Shown one piece after another: positions 1 through 8,954 of a stretch of DNA of 64,000 bases. The position numbers were made by a program, and so were the translations under genes. The notes beneath the pieces were generated by a model. It saw only the letters and a program-made list of their open reading frames with translations. It had not been told where the DNA came from and did not search any database. Every line of letters begins with the position of its first letter. The stretch's first letter is position 1. The stretch is from Cetobacterium sp. 8H (GTDB lineage Bacteria > Fusobacteriota > Fusobacteriia > Fusobacteriales > Fusobacteriaceae): contig NZ_JACHTG010000004.1 in NCBI RefSeq assembly GCF_014250675.1, positions 1,303,501-1,367,500 on the forward strand, read 5' to 3'.

Positions 1-263
1 ATGAGTTTTTATTTGCAGATAAAGCTCATTTAATAAAGCTTTTAGCTGGAAAAAATCGTTTGAAAGATTTCTTAGCTCAGTTAGAATCGCAACTGGTGGT
101 AGCAAATGAAGTTGAAGGATTATACAACAGGGTTGTTTATTTAAATGAGCATATAATACCAATATTAAATTGCTTAAGAGATATAATTGATCTTTTAGAG
201 CATCAGGTAGAGAAAAAGATTTGGCCTGTACCAACATATGAGGATATGTTATTTAGATTATAG
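1..263 (+). CDS. glnN: Glutamine synthetase type III, C-terminal end (partial)
   Basis: The reading frame is open from base 3 to the TAG at 261-263, so this is the last 86 codons of a gene that begins before the window; the TTG at base 60 is not the true start. The tail ends in WPVPTYEDMLF, which resembles the conserved end of GlnN (type III) glutamine synthetases, the large form (about 700 residues) found in Bacteroides and many anaerobes, which makes glutamine from glutamate and ammonia. The preceding helix-rich stretch (LRDIIDLLEHQVEKKIW) also fits that family's C-terminal helical region. The catalytic domain is outside the window, so the call rests on the tail only. A bidirectional terminator follows. 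Confidence 0.75.
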   Translation, partial: EFLFADKAHLIKLLAGKNRLKDFLAQLESQLVVANEVEGLYNRVVYLNEHIIPILNCLRDIIDLLEHQVEKKIWPVPTYEDMLFRL

Positions 264-276
264 TTTATACGAAGTA

Positions 277-317
277 AAAAAAGCTACTTTATCATATTTT
301 GATAAAGTAGCTTTTTT
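277..317. terminator. Bidirectional intrinsic terminator
   Basis: A perfect 17-bp inverted repeat (arms 277-293 and 301-317, core GCTACTTTATC) has a 7-base loop and A/T runs on both sides. It lies between the converging glutamine synthetase and trxB-like genes and can stop transcription from both directions. Confidence 0.9.
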
Positions 318-336
318 ATTTCCCGTAACTGAGGGA

Positions 337-1266
337 TTATTTTTGGTGAGCTTTCTTTAGAACATATTTGATAGCTTCTAAAGCTGCTACAGTTCCATCA
401 GAAGTCGCTGTAGTAACTTGACGTACTATTTTAGATCTAACATCTCCTGCTGCAAAAACACCCTCTACAGAGGTTTGCATATGATCGTTTGTAATAATAT
501 ATCCTTGCGGATCAAGAGATGCAACTTCACTGTAAAGTTCAGTTAAAGATTTTGTTCCTAAATATAGGAAGGCAAACTGTGATTTAACTGTTTGAGTTTC
601 ACCTTTATGAGAAACAACAACCTCTTCAACAAATTCGTCACCTTTTATCTCTAAAAGCTTAGATGAGTAGAATATTTTAACTTTTTCATTAGATCTTAAC
701 ACATTCATAACAGACTCGTCACAGTGGTGACACTCATCCGTAATAAAGATGTTGATCTCTTTTGAGTATTTTGTTAAGAATAGAGCTTCTTCAGCAATCT
801 CTTCCCCTCTACCAAAAAGTGAAACAGTCATGTTTCTAGTGAAAGCTCCATCACAAGTAGCGCAGTAAGAAACACCTTTTCCAAGGTATTCACTTTCACC
901 AGGAAGCTTTTTACTTTCGTTTTTAGCCCACCCAGTTGCTATTATAATAGATTTTCCTCTAAAGTTATCCTCATCAGTTTTAACAATTTTAGTTTCTCCT
1001 GTAAAATCAAACCCTAAAAATGTAGCATTAACGTATGTAACGTTAAAATCTAAAGTTTGTTTTTTCATAAGAGTTTGAATCTCTTTTCCTGTTGGAGAAC
1101 CAGGAATACCTGGATAGTTCTCTATTTTGTGAGCCATAAGTAGGCTTCCTACTTCAGGTTTCTCAATAACAAGAACAGATAGACGAGATCTTCCAGCATA
1201 AAGAGCTGAAGTTAATCCTGCAGGTCCACCACCAATAACAATAACATCATAAATTTTATTTTTCAT
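337..1266 (-). CDS. trxB: Thioredoxin reductase-like flavoprotein with degenerate NADPH site
   Basis: This 309-residue protein has the two-domain thioredoxin reductase fold: an FAD-binding GGGPAG near residue 12, the redox-active CATCDG near residue 137, and the C-terminal FAD motif GVFAAGDVR near 269. It should pass electrons to thioredoxin. However, the middle NAD(P)H domain is unusual. The glycine motif reads GRGEEIAEEA and the HRRxxxR segment that normally binds the NADPH phosphate is replaced by FITDECHHCDES. Flavoproteins of this shape without the NADPH motif include ferredoxin-dependent thioredoxin reductases of clostridia, so the electron donor may not be NADPH. It is the last gene of the operon starting at 4863, 11 bases after the metallo-hydrolase, with a good AGGAGG. 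Confidence 0.85.
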   Translation of the reverse strand: MKNKIYDVIVIGGGPAGLTSALYAGRSRLSVLVIEKPEVGSLLMAHKIENYPGIPGSPTGKEIQTLMKKQTLDFNVTYVNATFLGFDFTGETKIVKTDEDNFRGKSIIIATGWAKNESKKLPGESEYLGKGVSYCATCDGAFTRNMTVSLFGRGEEIAEEALFLTKYSKEINIFITDECHHCDESVMNVLRSNEKVKIFYSSKLLEIKGDEFVEEVVVSHKGETQTVKSQFAFLYLGTKSLTELYSEVASLDPQGYIITNDHMQTSVEGVFAAGDVRSKIVRQVTTATSDGTVAALEAIKYVLKKAHQK

Positions 1267-1277
1267 ATTAAAGCCTC

Positions 1278-1904
1278 CTAAAACATTCCTTGGGATTTTA
1301 ATACTCTTCTTTCTTCACCTAATGTTGTAGGTTCAGAATGGCCACTGTATACTATAGTATCTTCGGGATAGTTCTCACAAATCTTTTTTAAACTTCTTTG
1401 TAATTGTGATAAATTACCAGTTGGTAGATCAAATCTACCATAACTTCTTCTAAAAAGTGTGTCACCAGAAATCATAATTTTAGCATCACTGTTATAGAAG
1501 CACTTAGAACCTATAGTGTGTCCAGGAGTATCAACCACTTCAAAACCAAAAATAGAATCTCCTTCTTTGATAGGAGTAAATTTACCAGTATAAATAAAAT
1601 CATACCCTTGAATTGCATAGGATAGATTTAAAGAAGCATCCGTTAAAAATTTCTCTTCCTCTTTTCCAATGTAAAGAGTTGCATTTGGAAACAGTCTCAT
1701 AATCTCATTGATTCCGCCGATATGGTCTCCATGACCGTGTGTCAAAATAACATTTTTAAGTTCAAGGTTATGCTCTTTAATAAACGAAACAACCCCTTGC
1801 AATCTAGAATCACTACAGTCGAAAAGAGAAGCTTCATTTTTTTCATTCCAAACTAAGTAGCAGTTAGTCATGTAGCCACCTAGAGGAAAAGTTTTAATTT
1901 TCAT
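1278..1904 (-). CDS. MBL-fold metallo-hydrolase (glyoxalase II-like)
   Basis: The 208-residue protein is a compact metallo-beta-lactamase-fold hydrolase. The zinc-binding signature THGHGDHIGG lies near residues 55-64, a second metal histidine is in DTPGHTIGS near 126, an aspartate in SGDTLF near 147, and a late histidine in YSGHSEPT near 188. This is the pattern of the YcbL/glyoxalase II-like single-domain group, which hydrolyses thioesters. The exact substrate cannot be read from the sequence; the extra C-terminal glutathione-binding domain of true GloB is absent. It sits between the O-methyltransferase and the thioredoxin reductase-like gene, with short gaps, so it is co-transcribed with them. 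Confidence 0.88.
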   Translation of the reverse strand: MKIKTFPLGGYMTNCYLVWNEKNEASLFDCSDSRLQGVVSFIKEHNLELKNVILTHGHGDHIGGINEIMRLFPNATLYIGKEEEKFLTDASLNLSYAIQGYDFIYTGKFTPIKEGDSIFGFEVVDTPGHTIGSKCFYNSDAKIMISGDTLFRRSYGRFDLPTGNLSQLQRSLKKICENYPEDTIVYSGHSEPTTLGEERRVLKSQGMF

Positions 1905-1921
1905 TAAAATACCTCCAAAAA

Positions 1922-2554
1922 TTAATTGTGTTTAACAAGACCAATTCCATCCCCAAAAGGAAGCAGGACAAAATTGTGGTGAGCATATAAGTAATCAATA
2001 AATTCGTTTAGTCTTCTAACTATTGTTTTAAATCTTTTTGGATATTCTTTATATAGATATCCTCTAAACATGATGTTATCTATAAAAATTATACCATTAT
2101 CTGATAATCTTTCAAAAGAGTCATTGAAAAATTCCATATAATGACCTTTAGAAGCATCTATAAAAATAAAATCAAACTTTTCATCAAGTTTTTTTACCTC
2201 TTCAACTCCATCACCTAAGATAGCGTTGATATTGTTCTCAAGTCCAGCCTTTTTAAAGTTTTCAAGAGCCTGTTGGTATCTAATCTCATCGATTTCGATA
2301 GTTGTTAATTTTCCACCATTGGCTTTAGCAACTCTTCCCATGATAGTTCCTGAGTATCCAATAGCAGTTCCAATCTCTAAAATATTTTTAAAGTTATGGC
2401 TCTCTACAAGAAACTTAAGATATTCAGCTACCTCTTTAGTTACGATAGGCACATTGTGCTCTAAAGCGAAAGCTTCCATTTCTAGTATTAAGGTATCTGT
2501 TTCCTTTATTTTACTAACAATATATTCGTTAGCATCTTTTAATTCATCTAACAT
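1922..2554 (-). CDS. O-methyltransferase (YrrM/CCoAOMT family)
   Basis: This 210-residue class I SAM-dependent methyltransferase has motif I in LEIGTAIGYSG (near residues 60-70), the acidic ribose-binding position in TTIEID (near 87), and the catalytic metal-binding segment FIFIDASKGHY (near 131) followed by FIDNIMFRG. These are the hallmarks of the divalent-metal-dependent catechol/caffeoyl-CoA O-methyltransferase family; in Bacillus a member, YrrM/TrmR, methylates wobble uridine derivatives in tRNA. A tRNA target would fit the neighbouring rRNA methyltransferase RsmB, but that is inference. Its ATG overlaps the rsmB stop by one base (TAATG), indicating translational coupling. Confidence 0.85.
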   Translation of the reverse strand: MLDELKDANEYIVSKIKETDTLILEMEAFALEHNVPIVTKEVAEYLKFLVESHNFKNILEIGTAIGYSGTIMGRVAKANGGKLTTIEIDEIRYQQALENFKKAGLENNINAILGDGVEEVKKLDEKFDFIFIDASKGHYMEFFNDSFERLSDNGIIFIDNIMFRGYLYKEYPKRFKTIVRRLNEFIDYLYAHHNFVLLPFGDGIGLVKHN

Positions 2555-3855
2555 TATTCAAAATCCTTTCTAAGTTTAATTATATAAAAATTATCTAAAA
2601 TTTCTTCTGTATAATCGATTAAGAATCCACCGATAGAATCAAATCTACCATTTATATTTGAAGGAATTTCAAATTTTGTAACAGAGAAATTCTTATGGTT
2701 ATCTAAAAATTTCTTAATATTATCTGTATTTTCTTCTGAGAATATAGTACATGTACTGTACACAAGTTCTCCTTCAACTTTTAAAGAAAATGCTGAAGCC
2801 TCTAGAATTTCATACTGTAATTCGGAAAGTTCTTTAACATTAACCATATTTTTATTATATAGAGCTTCTGGTTTTTTTCTTAAAACACCATATCCACTGC
2901 ATGGAGCATCAACTAAGATTTTATCAAACTTTTGTCCTTGCTCTTTAAGTTTACGAGCATCTAACTTTATAGGTTTTACAATAGTAACACCCAGTTTTTT
3001 AAGGTTCTCTTCAATAAGTTTGATCTTGTGTTGGTGAATATCCAGTGCGAAAATCTCTCCTTCGTTGTGCATAAGTTCAGCAAGTACAGCAGTTTTACTT
3101 CCAGGAGCACTACAAGTATCTACAACTTTTTCTCCAGGTAATGGATTTAAAATTTTAGCTGCCAAGTATGAAGAACCGTCTTGAGCTATAATTTTACCAT
3201 CTTTAAACTCATCAGTATGAAGAACAATTCCTGAATCAATATAGTAAACAGAATCCACTTTTTTTATAATCTCTATTCTCATAGATTTTAGTAGTTCTTC
3301 AAATTCAGCTTCAGTATATTTTAATCTGTTAACTCTAACACTCATATGTGGTATTTTTTTTAGAGAGATTAAAAGGTTTTCAGTCTCAGAACCGTACTCT
3401 TTTTTTATTTTATCATAGAACCATCTAGGGTAAGAGTAAAGAATGTCAAGTTTATCTTCAGCTTTTAAAGCTTTAATCTCCTCGTCTTTCTCTCTTAAAT
3501 AACTTCTGATAACTCCATTTACAAACTTCCCTACAGGTGCTCCAAATTTCTTTTTAGCAAGTTCAGTAGCTTCCCAAGCAATACCTTTCTCATCGCTATC
3601 CATGAATGTAGCTTGGTATATAGAAATTTTTAAAAGGTTTTTAATCCAATCTTTTTTTATAGATTTAGTTCTTTTTTGTAGCTGATAGTTTAAGTAGATT
3701 TCGTTTCTAATTACACCGTAAAAAACTTCAGTAATAAATCCTCTTTCTCCTCTACCTAAATTATTTTTTGAAAAATATTCGTTCAACAGAATATTTGAAT
3801 ATTTTCCTTTTTCAACTTCACTTAAAAGTCCTATAACTCTTTGTTTTATATTCAA
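2554..3855 (-). CDS. rsmB: 16S rRNA (cytosine-967-C5)-methyltransferase RsmB
   Basis: RsmB methylates C967 of 16S rRNA. The N-terminal 140 residues form the NusB-like RNA-binding domain and the rest is the Fmu methyltransferase domain: SAM motif VDTCSAPGSKTA near 240, the catalytic motif DAPCSGYGVLRKKPE near 315, and the second cysteine in VYSTCTIFSEEN near 370. A longer reading from ATG 3864 exists, but that ATG abuts the ribosome binding site TTAGGAG with no spacer. The in-frame TTG at 3855 has a nine-base spacer and gives the usual N-terminus MNIKQRVI, so I place the start there (433 residues). Confidence 0.93.
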   Translation of the reverse strand: MNIKQRVIGLLSEVEKGKYSNILLNEYFSKNNLGRGERGFITEVFYGVIRNEIYLNYQLQKRTKSIKKDWIKNLLKISIYQATFMDSDEKGIAWEATELAKKKFGAPVGKFVNGVIRSYLREKDEEIKALKAEDKLDILYSYPRWFYDKIKKEYGSETENLLISLKKIPHMSVRVNRLKYTEAEFEELLKSMRIEIIKKVDSVYYIDSGIVLHTDEFKDGKIIAQDGSSYLAAKILNPLPGEKVVDTCSAPGSKTAVLAELMHNEGEIFALDIHQHKIKLIEENLKKLGVTIVKPIKLDARKLKEQGQKFDKILVDAPCSGYGVLRKKPEALYNKNMVNVKELSELQYEILEASAFSLKVEGELVYSTCTIFSEENTDNIKKFLDNHKNFSVTKFEIPSNINGRFDSIGGFLIDYTEEILDNFYIIKLRKDFE

Positions 3856-3879
3856 TATAAACATCTCCTAACTATAATA

Positions 3880-4863
3880 TTATACTACTTTATAAAGTTC
3901 ATCACTTTCTGGTGGTTCAATTAAAGTGTGCTTTTCTCCTTTAATAAGGATTTTTTCCTCAGAATCGGTAAACACACCAATATCAAAGGCTTCAATATTG
4001 TTCTTCTTCAGTTCGCTTATAAGTGGCTCTGAATTTTCTTCAGAAGTAACAATAAGCATAGTTCCACTAGAAATAAGTCTCAGAGGATCAATTTTAAAAT
4101 ATTTGCAAATAGTCTTTATCGAATCTTGAATAAAAATATCATTAAAATAAATATTCACTCCTAAACCGTAAAAACAACTTGATTCCCAGATTGCTCCTAA
4201 TAGACCTCCCTCAGTCACATCATGCATACCCTTAGCAAATTTATTAGCAATAATTCCATCTTTAACAACACTTGTAGAATCTAAAAGATTTTTAGCATTT
4301 TCAATAATTTCACTATCAAAATTTTCTAAAAGTTCTTCCTCTTTTTCAAAGGCAATAATTCCAGTTCCTTCAATTCCAACACCCTTAGTTATAATAATTC
4401 TATCTCCAGGAACCACTTTTGTCTTAGACTTGAAATCTTTTTTATCTCCAATCCCAATAGAGGTAGCAGAGATGATAGTTTTATTTACGGCTGCAGTAAT
4501 CTCAGTATGACCACCGATGATAGTGACACCAATTTTATTAGCTTCCTCTTGGGCTTCTTTCATAATTTCGGCAATCTCATTTTTTTTAACATGTGGGGGA
4601 GCTAAAATTGTTAACATAATTCCAACAGGTGAAACACCCTCTGTAGCAATGTCATTGCAGTTGATGTTGATAGCTAATTTACCTAGACCACTGTTTGTTC
4701 CAGTTATAGGGTCCGTGGATAAGTAGATAACTTTCTCATCCACTTCAATAGCTGCGCAATCACTTCCGATTTCACCAGAAGAGATAACACAATCATTATT
4801 GTTTTGGATATTATTGAAAACTAATTCTTTTAAATCTGAAATTGTAAGTTTACCAACTTTCAT
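3880..4863 (-). CDS. AIR synthase-related protein (HypE/ThiL-like fold)
   Basis: The 327-residue protein has the PurM/AIR-synthase fold used by HypE, ThiL and SelD. An ATP-binding stretch GSDCAAIEV lies near residue 34, then STDPITGTNSGLGKLA, the conserved NCNDIATEGVSPVG, and IIGGHTEIT near 115. HypE dehydrates a thiocarboxamide during hydrogenase maturation, but no hydrogenase gene is nearby, and the C-terminal cysteine of true HypE is missing. It lacks the SelD Cys/Sec motif. The substrate is therefore unknown. The start is the ATG at 4863, preceded by GAGGGGG; an upstream in-frame reading includes that ribosome site and is rejected. It is the first gene of the operon running to the trxB-like gene. 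Confidence 0.75.
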   Translation of the reverse strand: MKVGKLTISDLKELVFNNIQNNNDCVISSGEIGSDCAAIEVDEKVIYLSTDPITGTNSGLGKLAININCNDIATEGVSPVGIMLTILAPPHVKKNEIAEIMKEAQEEANKIGVTIIGGHTEITAAVNKTIISATSIGIGDKKDFKSKTKVVPGDRIIITKGVGIEGTGIIAFEKEEELLENFDSEIIENAKNLLDSTSVVKDGIIANKFAKGMHDVTEGGLLGAIWESSCFYGLGVNIYFNDIFIQDSIKTICKYFKIDPLRLISSGTMLIVTSEENSEPLISELKKNNIEAFDIGVFTDSEEKILIKGEKHTLIEPPESDELYKVV

Positions 4864-4897
4864 AATTCCCCCTCGATGCAATAGTATTTTATAATGT

Positions 4898-4903
4898 ATT
4901 ATA
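4898..4903 (-). promoter_or_regulatory. Likely -10 box of the AIR-synthase-like/rsmB operon
   Basis: A perfect TATAAT on the minus strand lies about 35 bases upstream of the ATG at 4863. No good -35 hexamer is present at 17 bases; that position is a T-run shared with the tail of the fhs terminator. The -10 is clear but the promoter assignment is moderate. Confidence 0.45.
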
Positions 4904-4918
4904 CTATATTTTCCAGAA

Positions 4919-4950
4919 ATAAAAAACCCTCACTTAAAATAAAGTGAGGG
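4919..4950 (-). terminator. Intrinsic terminator after fhs
   Basis: Nine-base-pair stem CCCTCACTT/AAGTGAGGG (4927-4935 and 4942-4950) with a six-base loop; on the minus strand it is followed by a T run, directly after the fhs stop codon at 4959. Confidence 0.88.
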
Positions 4951-4958
4951 ATAAAAAT

Positions 4959-6623
4959 TTAAAATAGACCAGTTATAGTTCCGTTTTCATCAATATCGAT
5001 AAGTTCAGCAGCAGGAACCTTAGGTAGTCCTGGCATATCAATAATTCCACCAGCCATAGCTATTATAAATCCAGCTCCAGCGGCAAGTTTTATTGTATCA
5101 ATTTCAACAGTGAATCCAGTAGGTCTTCCTAAAAGATTAGCCTTATCTGAAATAGATTTTTGAGTTTTCGACATACATATAGGAAGAGCTCCATAACCAA
5201 GTTCTTCAAGTTTCTTAATTGTTTTATTAGCTCCAGCAGAGAATGTAACGCCATCTGCTCCATATATTTCCTTACAAATTTTATTGATTTTATCCTTTAT
5301 AGGAAGCTCTAAATCGTAAAGAGGAGTGTAGTCATCCTTGTTCTCATTCAACTTTTCAATAACTATTTTAGCTAACTCTTCACCACCTTCACCACCTTTT
5401 GCCCAAACTTCACAAAGAGCAACAGGAGCGTCTTGTTTTTCACAATGAGTCTTAATCATTTGAATCTCAGCATCTGTATCAGTAACAAATTTATTGATGG
5501 CTACAACAACAGGAAGGTTAAATTTTTTAATATTTTCAATATGCTTATCAAGATTAGCAAGTCCAGCTTGAAGTGCATCTAAATTTTCCTCATTTAAAAT
5601 TTTAGCTCCACCATGGTGTTTAAGAGCTCTAACAGTTGCGACAATAACAACACAGTTAGGCTTTAAATTACCTTTTCTACATTTTATATCTAAAAACTTT
5701 TCAGCCCCAAGATCAGCAGCAAAACCAGCTTCAGTTATTGCAATATCTGAAAGTTTAAGAGCTAATTTAGTCGCAAGTAAAGAGTTACATCCGTGAGCAA
5801 TATTAGCAAAAGGACCTCCGTGGATAATAACAGGAGTATTCTCTAAAGTTTGAACTAAGTTAGGTTTAATAGCCTCTTTTAAAAGTGCTGTCACAGCACC
5901 AGAAATTTTTAAATCATTTATTGTAAGAGGTTTATCACTATAGTCATATCCAAAAACCATATTTCCAATGTTTTCCTTTAGCTCTTTCAAAGAGTTAGAA
6001 AGGCAAAGTGTAGCCATTATTTCTGATGCTACAGTAATTTGGAAAGAGTCTTGTCTAGGATATCCATTAGCTTTTCCTCCAAGACCAACAACAATACTTC
6101 TCAAATTACGATCATTCATATCTACAACTCTTTTCCAAGTAATTTTAGTATTATCAATACCTAGAGCATTTCCTTGAGTTATATGATTATCAATACAAGC
6201 TGACACAAGATTATGAGCTACACCAATAGCATGAAAATCTCCTGTAAAGTGAAGATTTATATCTTCCATAGGAACAACTTGTGCAAATCCGCCACCAGTA
6301 GCTCCACCCTTCATACCAAAAACAGGTCCTAATGAAGGTTCTCTAAGCGCAGCAACAGATGATTTTCCAAGTCTATTTAAAGCTTGTGTCAATCCAACAG
6401 TAACAGTAGATTTTCCTTCTCCAGCAGGAGTTGGAGTAATAGCGGTAACAAGAACGAGTTTACCATCATCTTTATTTGATAGATGATTTAAAAGGGAAAG
6501 ATTTAATTTTGCTTTGTACTTACCATAAACATCAAAATAGTCTTCTGAAATATTTAGCTTAGATGCTATTTCAGAAATTTTTAATAGGTTTGCTTCTTGT
6601 GCGATTTGTATATCGGTTTTCAT
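4959..6623 (-). CDS. fhs: Formate-tetrahydrofolate ligase
   Basis: Fhs joins formate to tetrahydrofolate using ATP, giving 10-formyl-THF for purine synthesis and one-carbon metabolism in anaerobes. The 554-residue length matches the family. The ATP-binding P-loop [11 protein letters not shown] lies near residues 63-73, followed by the conserved [20 protein letters not shown] segment (from about 95) and [13 protein letters not shown]. It starts at ATG 6623 with an AGGAGG site and is a single gene between its own terminator and the divergent sigma-factor gene. Formate from glycyl-radical enzymes is a plausible one-carbon source, although no pyruvate formate-lyase is in this window. Confidence 0.97.
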   Translation of the reverse strand: MKTDIQIAQEANLLKISEIASKLNISEDYFDVYGKYKAKLNLSLLNHLSNKDDGKLVLVTAITPTPAGEGKSTVTVGLTQALNRLGKSSVAALREPSLGPVFGMKGGATGGGFAQVVPMEDINLHFTGDFHAIGVAHNLVSACIDNHITQGNALGIDNTKITWKRVVDMNDRNLRSIVVGLGGKANGYPRQDSFQITVASEIMATLCLSNSLKELKENIGNMVFGYDYSDKPLTINDLKISGAVTALLKEAIKPNLVQTLENTPVIIHGGPFANIAHGCNSLLATKLALKLSDIAITEAGFAADLGAEKFLDIKCRKGNLKPNCVVIVATVRALKHHGGAKILNEENLDALQAGLANLDKHIENIKKFNLPVVVAINKFVTDTDAEIQMIKTHCEKQDAPVALCEVWAKGGEGGEELAKIVIEKLNENKDDYTPLYDLELPIKDKINKICKEIYGADGVTFSAGANKTIKKLEELGYGALPICMSKTQKSISDKANLLGRPTGFTVEIDTIKLAAGAGFIIAMAGGIIDMPGLPKVPAAELIDIDENGTITGLF

Positions 6624-6714
6624 TAACCCCTCCTAAATAAAAAAAATAAACTGCTAATTGTCTCAATTGTACATTAAAATGAAAAAAAAAGAAAGATATA
6701 TATGTAAATAATGA

Positions 6715-6743
6715 TTGCTTTTTTTTGATATAGATAGTATATA
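6715..6743 (+). promoter_or_regulatory. Possible sigma-70 promoter of the SigH-like gene
   Basis: TTGCTT (6715-6720) and TATATA (6738-6743) are separated by 17 bases in the gap between the divergent fhs and sigma-factor genes. The region is very AT-rich and alternative pairs exist, for example TTGATA at 6725. Confidence 0.35.
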
Positions 6744-6809
6744 AAATATATGAGGATGAATGTGAACATAGCAAGAATAAAAATTAATTTTTAGTACAAG
6801 GGGGCACTG

Positions 6810-7403
6810 ATGATTAATAAAGAGGATGTTTTGCTAGCAAAACAGGGTGATGTTGAGTCTATGGAAAAAATTGTAACAGAGTACAAAAATCTTATCTACA
6901 TGAGAAATAAAAATTTATTTTTAAAAGGAGCGGACAGAGATGACTTGGTTCAAGAGGGGATGATAGGGCTCATGAAAGCCATAAAATCCTTTGATGAAAA
7001 TAAAAGCGCTTGTTTTAGCACCTTCGCATCACTTTGTATAAAAAGACAGATAATAACAGCAGTAAAAAATTATAATTCTGAAAAAAATAGGAATTTAAAC
7101 ATTGCAATTCAAGGAGAGGGATATTCTGATTTAGAGGACGTTATAAGATATAGTAGTCCATCTTTAAAATATTATACTCCAGAACAAATAATGTTAGGAA
7201 AAGAACTCGTTAAATTATTAAGTAATTTTTTAAAAGAGAGTTTGAGTGGATTAGAAAAAGAAGTTTTCTCCGAAATGACAAAAGGATATGGATATCTAGA
7301 AATAGCAAGTAATTTGAATAAAGATCCAAAGGCTGTGGATAATTCAATTCAAAGAATAAAGAAAAAAGTTCTAACTTTTCTAGAAGAATATAATAAAAGT
7401 TGA
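6810..7403 (+). CDS. RNA polymerase sigma factor, SigH-like (sigma-70 family)
   Basis: The 197-residue protein has the region 2 to 4 layout of SigH/sigma-30. Region 2 contains DDLVQEGMIGLMKAIKSFD (near residues 46-64), the core-binding part, followed by FSTFASLCIKRQIITAVK (about 73-90), the -10 recognition helix. Region 4 is the helix-turn-helix YLEIASNLNKDPKAVDNSIQR near 160-180. In Bacillus SigH controls the transition to stationary phase and early sporulation genes; this lineage is not known to sporulate, so its targets are unknown. No anti-sigma gene is adjacent. The downstream yjjI gene has its own sigma-70 promoter that begins in this gene's stop codon, so the two need not be co-regulated. 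Confidence 0.87.
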   Translation: MINKEDVLLAKQGDVESMEKIVTEYKNLIYMRNKNLFLKGADRDDLVQEGMIGLMKAIKSFDENKSACFSTFASLCIKRQIITAVKNYNSEKNRNLNIAIQGEGYSDLEDVIRYSSPSLKYYTPEQIMLGKELVKLLSNFLKESLSGLEKEVFSEMTKGYGYLEIASNLNKDPKAVDNSIQRIKKKVLTFLEEYNKS

Positions 7404-7429
7404 CAAAAATGGTGAAAAACGAATATAAT
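7400..7429 (+). promoter_or_regulatory. Sigma-70 promoter of yjjI-yjjW
   Basis: Consensus TTGACA at 7400-7405 and consensus TATAAT at 7424-7429 with an 18-base spacer. The -35 box overlaps the TGA stop of the sigma-factor gene. The ribosome site AAGGGAG and ATG 7466 follow. Confidence 0.8.
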
Positions 7430-7465
7430 AAGTGAAATTTATATTTTGTTTTAAAGGGAGAAAAA

Positions 7466-8953
7466 ATGATATTAGAAACAATTAAGAGTCAAAACATAAC
7501 TTTTGAACAGAAAGTTGTTGCTTTAGCAAGATTAGCTGAAGGAAGCATAGAAGTTTTAAATAAGAGTGAAAGTTTAAAAAAATACATTGAAGATGGTATT
7601 ATATGTGATTTATTTGAAGGGAATGCTCCTTATAGACCAAGATATATTGTTCCAGATTATGAAAAATTTATGGAGCAAGGAAGTAAATTTTTAAATATAG
7701 AAAAGCCAACTAATTTATGGGAAGCAGTTCATGCACTATTAATACTTTATAAGCATGTTCCTTCTATAACTACAATGCCAGTTTATTTAGGAAACATAGA
7801 CTACCTATTAGAGCCTTTCATAAAAGATGAATCTGAAGCTTATTTAGCAATAAAACTATTCCTGAAACATGTAGATTCAACTATAACAGATTCTTTTTGT
7901 CATGCAAATATAGGACCGAGAGAAACAAAAGCAGGATTTTTAATATTAAAAGCCATGAGAGAGTTAGAATTACCAACTCCAAATTTAACAATAAAATATA
8001 ATGATGAAACAACAGAAAAGTTAGCAACTGAAGCTATTCAAACAGCTTTAGTAACAGCTAAACCAAGTTTTGCAAACGATAAAATGTTTAGAGACGATTT
8101 CAAAGGTGAATATGGAATTGTGAGTTGTTACAATGGACTAAAAGTTGGAGGGGGAGCAAACACTTTAGTTAGAGTTAGACTTGGTGGATTATCAAAGCTT
8201 GCAACTTCAAAAGAGGAATTTTTAGAGAAAACTTTACCTGAAGTTTCTAAAGAGATGCTAGAATATATAGATGAAAGATCAAAATTTATAATAGAAGAAA
8301 GTGGATTTTATGAGAGTAGCTTCTTAATAAAAGAGGGACTTTTAGAGAAAGAGAAGTTCACAGGTCTATTTGGATTTGTAGGTCTTGCAGAATGTGTAAA
8401 TAATTTATTGGGTGCAGAAGCACAAGAGGACAGATTTGGATATTCAGAAAAAGCTAATAAATTAGGATTAGAGATTGTAGAAAAAATGTCTGCGATTGTG
8501 AAAGGACATAAAACTCAATATGCAGGAGAGTTCTTTGGAAATACACATCTTTTACACTCACAAGTAGGAATAGATACTGATAGAAATGAGAGCCCAGGTT
8601 GTAGAATACCAGTTGGAGAAGAGCCAGAGATGTTTAACCATATAATTTACTCAGCTCCATTCCACCAATACTGTCCGAGCGGTATCGGAGATATATTTGT
8701 TTTTGATGAGACATTCAAAAGCAATCCTGAGGCAATTTTAGATATAATAAAAGGTGCTTTTCAAAATAATATGAGATTTTTCTCTTTATATAGCAATGAA
8801 TGTGATGTAATTAGAGTTACAGGGTATCTTGTAAAAAAATCTGAAATGGAAAAATTAGATAAAGGTGAGCAAGTATTAAGAGATACAACAATTTTAGGAA
8901 AAGGTGCTAGAGATAATGCAAAAGCACTAGCAAGAAAGTTAAGAAGCGAGTAA
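7466..8953 (+). CDS. yjjI: YjjI family glycyl-radical enzyme
   Basis: The 495-residue protein belongs to the short glycyl-radical enzymes related to Escherichia coli YjjI, whose reaction I do not know to be established. The glycyl-radical site is the RVTGY motif near residue 450, close to the C-terminus as the family requires. The likely thiyl-radical cysteine is in GIVSCYNG near residue 223. It is much shorter than pyruvate formate-lyase or diol dehydratases (about 760-850 residues). The gene for its radical-SAM activase follows after one base, so the two are one unit, transcribed from a near-consensus promoter. The enzyme would be inactivated by oxygen, fitting an anaerobe. Confidence 0.88.
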   Translation: MILETIKSQNITFEQKVVALARLAEGSIEVLNKSESLKKYIEDGIICDLFEGNAPYRPRYIVPDYEKFMEQGSKFLNIEKPTNLWEAVHALLILYKHVPSITTMPVYLGNIDYLLEPFIKDESEAYLAIKLFLKHVDSTITDSFCHANIGPRETKAGFLILKAMRELELPTPNLTIKYNDETTEKLATEAIQTALVTAKPSFANDKMFRDDFKGEYGIVSCYNGLKVGGGANTLVRVRLGGLSKLATSKEEFLEKTLPEVSKEMLEYIDERSKFIIEESGFYESSFLIKEGLLEKEKFTGLFGFVGLAECVNNLLGAEAQEDRFGYSEKANKLGLEIVEKMSAIVKGHKTQYAGEFFGNTHLLHSQVGIDTDRNESPGCRIPVGEEPEMFNHIIYSAPFHQYCPSGIGDIFVFDETFKSNPEAILDIIKGAFQNNMRFFSLYSNECDVIRVTGYLVKKSEMEKLDKGEQVLRDTTILGKGARDNAKALARKLRSE

Positions 8954-8954
8954 T

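Noticed and set aside
3880-4863. Selenophosphate synthetase (SelD)
   Set aside because: The protein has the same fold but lacks the N-terminal Cys/Sec motif, and no Sec-decoding genes are near.
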